Assembly (NCBI GenBank): GCA_903929795.1
Contig: CAIYWC010000195.1
Coordinates: 40,318 to 104,317 of the forward strand
Direction of reading: 5' to 3'
Length of the DNA stretch: 64,000 nucleotides
DNA from: an uncultured Myxococcales bacterium
Lineage (GTDB): Bacteria > Myxococcota_A > UBA9042
Positions 59,731 to 64,000 of the stretch are shown piece by piece. The notes below the pieces were generated by a model that was not told the DNA's origin, did not search any database, and was given only the letters and a program-made list of their open reading frames with translations. A program made the position numbers and the translations under genes. The stretch's first letter is position 1. Each line of letters begins with the position of its first letter.

Positions 59731-62700
59731 TTACGGCGTCAGCAATTCGCGACCGATCGCGCCCTGGACCACCGCCGACGGCGCGTAGCGCATCGGGATC
59801 GCCTGATTGGCCAGCCAGAGCTTGACCTGATCCGAAAACAGCGGATTCGGTGAGCCATCGGCCAGCGACGTCAGGCCCGACTGGCCGCCCGGCAGCACGT
59901 TCGCGCCATCGATCCACGGCTTGCCGTCCTTCTTGCCCAGCGCCCAGACCATGCGAAAAACCGGCCCGGAGCTGTAATCCGCGGCGTTGATGCCGCCCGC
60001 CGCGTCGACCACGAACGCATCGCCGCCGCGCGGGAACTGCTTTTGCAGCAGCCGCGGGTCGCCCGCCTTCATGCCGGTCGCCAGCGGCAGCAGGTCCGGC
60101 GTGATCGAAAAAGCATTGGTAATCGCGGCATATTCCGGCTTGCTGCCGAGGAACGAGGACAGGATCGAGTCAAAATGCACGCCGTGGCGCAGGCCATATA
60201 GCCACTGGCTGTGGTCGGTCGTCGCAAAGCGCGCGTTCTCCGCTTCGAGCGCCTGTTTGAGCGCCATGAGCGCGATTTCCGTACTGGTTTCAATCGCTGG
60301 CGTGCCCAGCAGGTCAAAAAACGCGCTCTCCTGCGTGTCCGGATTCCACGACGCTTGGCCCTTGGGATTGCCCGGACCGCGACCGTCGCGCAGGAACGTG
60401 AGCGCGCGGGTGTGCGCGTCGCCGCCCCAGGGTTCCCAGACGCTCATCGGCTCGTCGTTGAAGACCAGGTCCATGAAGTGGCCGTACCAGGCGGAGAAAA
60501 TCGTAGTCGCCACGGCATGTTCCAGCTCGCCCGCGGCAACCGTGTGGTAGAACGTCTCCACGCCGGACAGCGCCGGATGGCCCGCGGTCTGCCACGCGAG
60601 CACGCGCGCCTGCGCATCGGCCAGCTCGGTCGGCGTCAGCGCCGTGTAGAGGTCCGCCAGCCGCTGCTCGGGCGCCGTCTTGGTCGCCTTCGCCGCCGCT
60701 GCCTTGCCCGCATCGATCGCGTCCAGTAGGAACTGCGACCACTCGGTGCCCGTCGGCGACTGGTTGTTCGCCTGGACGGCCTGCATCGCGGCAATATCGC
60801 CCGACTGCGCCGCCACGATTTTTTGCAGGTTGTCGGAGATCGTGCCAGCGCGGTAGCCGTTGGACCACGGCCCGCCGATGTACCACTTGTCGTTGAACAG
60901 GTTGTTGTCCGACGCGATGTTGCCCGGGTCGTTGTTGGCGGTCACGATGTAACCCTGCGCCGGATCGATGGAATTCGGATACTGGTCAAACGGCACAACG
61001 CACTGGATGTCCGTGCTGGGCGTCACGCTGTGCGACTCGTCGATGCTGCCGTCCGCCAGCTGCGGAATCGTGAAGCTCGGGTATTTTGTGCCGTCGATCA
61101 GCATCTTCGGGCTCGCGTCGGGCAGCCAGACACCGTCCTTGTCGCGCGGCAGGTAACCGCGGCAGGGTACGGCCTGGTAACCGGTGTAAAAGACGTGCCC
61201 GTCAGCGTCGGCGGCCGCAATATTTTGCGAATAGCCCATCAAATGCCGCGTAGAATCGCGGAGTTCAAAGACGTCATTGGAATGCCCAAAGCCGTCGACC
61301 GCGCCGATGAGATCCGGGTTGAACAGCCCGGTGAAGGCGAAGCTGATGGCGGTGATCTTGCCGTCGCCGTTGGTGTCCTTGGGCACGACCCATTTGCCGT
61401 CGACGTTCACCAGCGTCTCGCCCTTGGCGGGCTTGTAGGTCTCGTCGACCGCCGGCCCTTCGATGCCGTAAATCCAGCGCCCGCCGCCGGTCACCCAGCG
61501 CGTGATCGTGAGCGTGCGGCCGATCGAGCTGAGCGCCGGGATGTTGGCGATCGTGTACGCCTCGTCCGTGTGCGTCAGCGGCACGTCCGCGCCCTGGAAC
61601 TTTGTCGCAAGCGGCGCGCCGTTGGCGTCCAGCGTCAGCTCCTCGCGGTACCAGTCCGTGATGTCGCCGACCAGCTGCGTCTGGTTCCACGCGACGTGCC
61701 CATTGGTGCCGACCGCCTGAATCGGCAAGCCGGGGATCATCAAGCCCAGCGTGTGCTCGTTGCCGCCGCCGAACAGCTCGTCATCCAGGCCGATTTGGTA
61801 GAACAAGCTGGGCACAGACAAGGGCAGGTGGCCGTCGCCGCACGCGATCGCCCGGCCGTCCTTGGTGGCCTTGGCGCCGATGGACCAGGCATTGGAGCCA
61901 AAGCCGTTGGTGCGGTCGTGACCGTTGCGCAGCTCGCGCGCAGCCGAACGCGCCTTCATGCGCGCGCTCAGGTCGGTCGGCAGCGCCTTGGGCAACCGCG
62001 TGATCCCGCCCGGCAGGTCCATCGGCCGCCACTGCTTGGTTCCCGGCACTTTGCCCGGCGTCGTCTGCGTCACCGGCTTGCCGTCCAGGTCCAGCCCCAA
62101 GCCCAGCGCCGAGCTCACCGCGCGGTTGGGCTGCACCAGGTATTCGATGTCCGCCAGCGCGCCTTTGCTGCGCAGATCCGCCAGCGGCTGCCCCTGCCAG
62201 GCCGTGGCCAGCGCCGCGAGGTTGTCCGTCCGGCCGATATCGTCGGTCTCAAAGCCCAGGTTGTAGAAGATCGCCGCCGCCGCGCCCGCCACAGCGCGCG
62301 CGTCCCATTTCACCATCAGCGTCGCCGGCGTGCCGCCCAGCAGCCCGCCCGCGAGGTCAATCTCCGACGGGACCTGAAGCTTGCCCGCGACTGCCATGTC
62401 GATGTAATCGTTGATGCCTGCCGCGAAACCGTCGAACACGTCTTTTTGCGCAGGGGTCAGGCGCTTCAAGATGTTGTCCGCCACGAACGCGCTGCCGGTC
62501 GCGCGCGAGTCGAGGTCCGTGGACAGCGCCGCGTCGCCCAACAGCTCCGTCAGCGTGCCCAGGCCCAGCCGCCGCGCCAACTCCATCGAAAAGTAGCGGT
62601 CGCGTGCCAGGACAAAGCCCGCCGCGTGCATCAAGTCCTTGCGGTTATTGGCATAAATGTGCGCGACATTGCTTTCCGTGCGGATGATCTGCACCGGCGC

Positions 62701-62946
62701 CGACAAGCCCGGCAGCTGGAACGTGCCCGTCTGCTTCACGCCCAGAATCGCGGCTTTGTCGGCCGCCGCGGGGTCGCTGACGTCACCTGCCGCGTCAACC
62801 GCATCGGTCCCGACCGCGACGTCCGCTGCGGCGTCGTCCTGGCCCGCGGTGACATCGTCGGCGGTTGTCGTCGCCTTGCTGCCGCACGCGCCGAGGGTCA
62901 CGAGCACGCCCGCCGCCAGCAGGCGACGCAGAAAATCGGTACGCAT
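59731..62946 (-). CDS. Penicillin acylase family lipoprotein (Ntn hydrolase)
   Basis: Predicted lipid-anchored amidase of 1071 residues (lipobox LGAC, Cys21, Asp/Ala linker to ~62). An alpha chain (~75-330), with the YANNRKDLMHAAGFVLARDRYFSMELARRLGLG motif of PVA/AHL acylases, precedes a linker and the self-processing site G350/Ser351 in GFGSNAWSIGAKATKDGRAIACGDGHLPLS. Ser351 would be the N-terminal nucleophile after autoproteolysis, and Asn352 and downstream Asn/Arg form the oxyanion hole. Such enzymes cleave penicillin G, glutaryl-7-ACA or N-acyl homoserine lactones; substrate is unknown. The GGAGTAGCTC ribosome site overlaps the upstream stop codon. Confidence 0.9.
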   Translation of the reverse strand: MRTDFLRRLLAAGVLVTLGACGSKATTTADDVTAGQDDAAADVAVGTDAVDAAGDVSDPAAADKAAILGVKQTGTFQLPGLSAPVQIIRTESNVAHIYANNRKDLMHAAGFVLARDRYFSMELARRLGLGTLTELLGDAALSTDLDSRATGSAFVADNILKRLTPAQKDVFDGFAAGINDYIDMAVAGKLQVPSEIDLAGGLLGGTPATLMVKWDARAVAGAAAAIFYNLGFETDDIGRTDNLAALATAWQGQPLADLRSKGALADIEYLVQPNRAVSSALGLGLDLDGKPVTQTTPGKVPGTKQWRPMDLPGGITRLPKALPTDLSARMKARSAARELRNGHDRTNGFGSNAWSIGAKATKDGRAIACGDGHLPLSVPSLFYQIGLDDELFGGGNEHTLGLMIPGLPIQAVGTNGHVAWNQTQLVGDITDWYREELTLDANGAPLATKFQGADVPLTHTDEAYTIANIPALSSIGRTLTITRWVTGGGRWIYGIEGPAVDETYKPAKGETLVNVDGKWVVPKDTNGDGKITAISFAFTGLFNPDLIGAVDGFGHSNDVFELRDSTRHLMGYSQNIAAADADGHVFYTGYQAVPCRGYLPRDKDGVWLPDASPKMLIDGTKYPSFTIPQLADGSIDESHSVTPSTDIQCVVPFDQYPNSIDPAQGYIVTANNDPGNIASDNNLFNDKWYIGGPWSNGYRAGTISDNLQKIVAAQSGDIAAMQAVQANNQSPTGTEWSQFLLDAIDAGKAAAAKATKTAPEQRLADLYTALTPTELADAQARVLAWQTAGHPALSGVETFYHTVAAGELEHAVATTIFSAWYGHFMDLVFNDEPMSVWEPWGGDAHTRALTFLRDGRGPGNPKGQASWNPDTQESAFFDLLGTPAIETSTEIALMALKQALEAENARFATTDHSQWLYGLRHGVHFDSILSSFLGSKPEYAAITNAFSITPDLLPLATGMKAGDPRLLQKQFPRGGDAFVVDAAGGINAADYSSGPVFRMVWALGKKDGKPWIDGANVLPGGQSGLTSLADGSPNPLFSDQVKLWLANQAIPMRYAPSAVVQGAIGRELLTP

Positions 62947-62949
62947 GAG

Positions 62950-64000
62950 CTACTCCGGATTGCAGCCGTCGCCGCCACAAAAGTCTTTGATTTCACCAGT
63001 GTGGAAGAACCACAGCAGCTGGTCGTTGTGCGCGGTCAGGCCGTGCGCGCGATCGTGGGGGTCGTCCAGGTAGCACACGGTCGAGCCGTCCGCCGCGCCC
63101 GGGCGGTCGTCGCCCTCGCACTCGTAGACGGGCCAGGTCGGGCAATCGCTGGTCACTTTGCAGGGGCCGCCGTATTCCGGTCCCGGCGGCCAGTTGCCGG
63201 GCTTGGCCCAGGAGTTGCCAAACCAAATCGACACGACGCCGGAGCCGGTGTACGGGTATTCCGTTTCGGTCAAGCCCGACACCGGCTTGAAGTAATTCTT
63301 CATCAATTTGAAGCCGTTATCGCTGCGCACGTTGATCTGGTCGGTCATCGGCGAGACCTGGAAATCGCCTGGGTGCGTGACGATGAGCGCTTGGTGCGCC
63401 TGGGTGCCAGCCAGCGGATCCGCTGAAATATGATGGACATACGACACCGGATCAACCGTGTCCCACAGCAGCTGAATCATCGACAGCAGGATCGCCTGGT
63501 CGGTCACCGACGGCCACACGCCCTTCAAGATCGGAAAGAACGGGTCGCTGAAATCCAGCGAGCGGTGCAACAGCGTGGAATAATTGATGCCCGCCTGGCC
63601 CAGCTGCGCGCGGTGCACGAACGGCGACACCGCCAGCACGACCTGACCGTAGATGCCGCCCTGCGAATTACCGGCATAATATACGGGAATCTTGCCGTTG
63701 GCGTCCTTGACGAATTTCACGCCGTGGTTCTTCACCACATCCAGCGACTCGATTTGCTCGCGCATCGCCAGCTGGAGAATTGTGTGCTCCACGATGCCGG
63801 CGGTCACGCGTTCTGGCAAGGAATGCCAGTAGTTGAAGTCGTTGAGCATCATCATGATGCCCGCGCCGTCGTCCTCGGACATGCCGATCATGTTGCAGGC
63901 GAAATAGATGAGGTTGCGCTTGTTGGAATGCGGACCTTCCCAGCCCTGGTAGATCTCGTGACCGGAACCGTTCAGGCCGTGGCCGTATTCGACCAACTCC
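62950..64000 (-). CDS. Alpha/beta-hydrolase, 5' end beyond window
   Basis: C-terminal ~350 residues of a serine hydrolase; the start is cut by the window edge (a TTG in-frame near the edge is not a credible start because GHGLNG begins mid-domain). The oxyanion/HG motif VEYGHGLNGSG lies at the visible N-end and the nucleophile elbow is YYAGNSQGGIYG, with Asn replacing the usual His. Late residues include a GHT-free C-terminal Cys-rich stretch (CKVTSDCPTWPVYECEGDD, CYLDD, CGGDGCNPE), and a HNDQLLW motif may carry the catalytic His. It ends 3 bp before the acylase start, so both are likely one operon. Confidence 0.8.
   Translation of the reverse strand, partial: ELVEYGHGLNGSGHEIYQGWEGPHSNKRNLIYFACNMIGMSEDDGAGIMMMLNDFNYWHSLPERVTAGIVEHTILQLAMREQIESLDVVKNHGVKFVKDANGKIPVYYAGNSQGGIYGQVVLAVSPFVHRAQLGQAGINYSTLLHRSLDFSDPFFPILKGVWPSVTDQAILLSMIQLLWDTVDPVSYVHHISADPLAGTQAHQALIVTHPGDFQVSPMTDQINVRSDNGFKLMKNYFKPVSGLTETEYPYTGSGVVSIWFGNSWAKPGNWPPGPEYGGPCKVTSDCPTWPVYECEGDDRPGAADGSTVCYLDDPHDRAHGLTAHNDQLLWFFHTGEIKDFCGGDGCNPE

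Noticed and set aside
60823..63426. An 867-codon plus-strand frame opposite the penicillin acylase
   Set aside because: It has no family features, Arg/Val-rich composition, and mirrors a well-supported Ntn hydrolase gene on the other strand.

Overview
The window is a GC-rich bacterial chromosome segment densely packed with genes (about 53 protein genes, mostly short gaps, no rRNA, tRNA, IS element or CRISPR array seen). The protein repertoire points to a deltaproteobacterium in the broad sense, most likely Myxococcota or a close relative. The main reasons are lipoproteins whose lipobox is followed by long Asp/Ala linkers, Cys-rich 'CDDGxxCTxDxC' modules, a MYXO-CTERM-like tail, an AgmX/PglI-type C-terminal domain, a CarF/TMEM189-type lipid desaturase, and NHL and RCC1 surface proteins. 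This is inference from families, not a phylogeny.

Layout. 1-6709 (minus): 5' end of a threonyl-tRNA synthetase gene, an S46 dipeptidyl-peptidase, a GT2 glycosyltransferase and a very large Cys-rich/RCC1 lipoprotein. 6846-7769 (plus): Ppx/GppA phosphatase. 7770-14951 (minus): aat, an unknown lipoprotein, and four beta-propeller lipoproteins (two NHL proteins flanked by two paralogous WG..DVW..VG proteins). 15078-23458 (plus): MoxR ATPase with a CoxE-like VWA protein, an ApbE-like protein, an amidase carrying both an N-terminal lipobox and a MYXO-CTERM-like tail, a TonB-like protein, a FemAB-like acyltransferase, a Kazal-repeat lipoprotein, a rhodanese and a CarF-like plasmalogen desaturase. 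23466-26441 (minus): aminotransferase, metallophosphoesterase and CPBP protease operon.

26664-39462 (plus): a YfgM/BamB-like pair, a Cys-rich lipoprotein, heme genes hemE-hemY-hemA joined by ATGA overlaps, a CDF metal exporter, a lipoprotein, a separately encoded protease propeptide followed by an M36-like metalloprotease lipoprotein, and an alpha/beta-hydrolase lipoprotein. 39475-49177: an anchored unknown protein (minus), a REC-adenylate cyclase (plus), a beta-propeller lipoprotein (minus), a TonB-dependent receptor that carries its own TonB-like N-terminal domain (plus), an FHA-like/AgmX-PglI TonB-like protein (minus) and eukaryote-type glutamine synthetase II (minus). 49383-57471: a zinc-ribbon membrane protein, ddl, small unknowns, a short-chain dehydrogenase next to a fatty-acid-hydroxylase family protein, two membrane proteins, and groES-groEL with a clear terminator. 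57547-64000 (minus): AEC transporter, ThiO-like oxidase, penicillin-acylase lipoprotein and a truncated alpha/beta-hydrolase.

Taken together the region mixes housekeeping functions (translation, heme, cell wall, chaperonin, nitrogen assimilation) with a large set of exported hydrolases and surface-anchored repeat proteins, as expected of a degradative or predatory Gram-negative bacterium. Most likely worth pursuing are the doubly anchored amidase, the split propeptide/protease pair, the TonB-receptor fusion beside a second TonB-like protein, and the CarF homologue.
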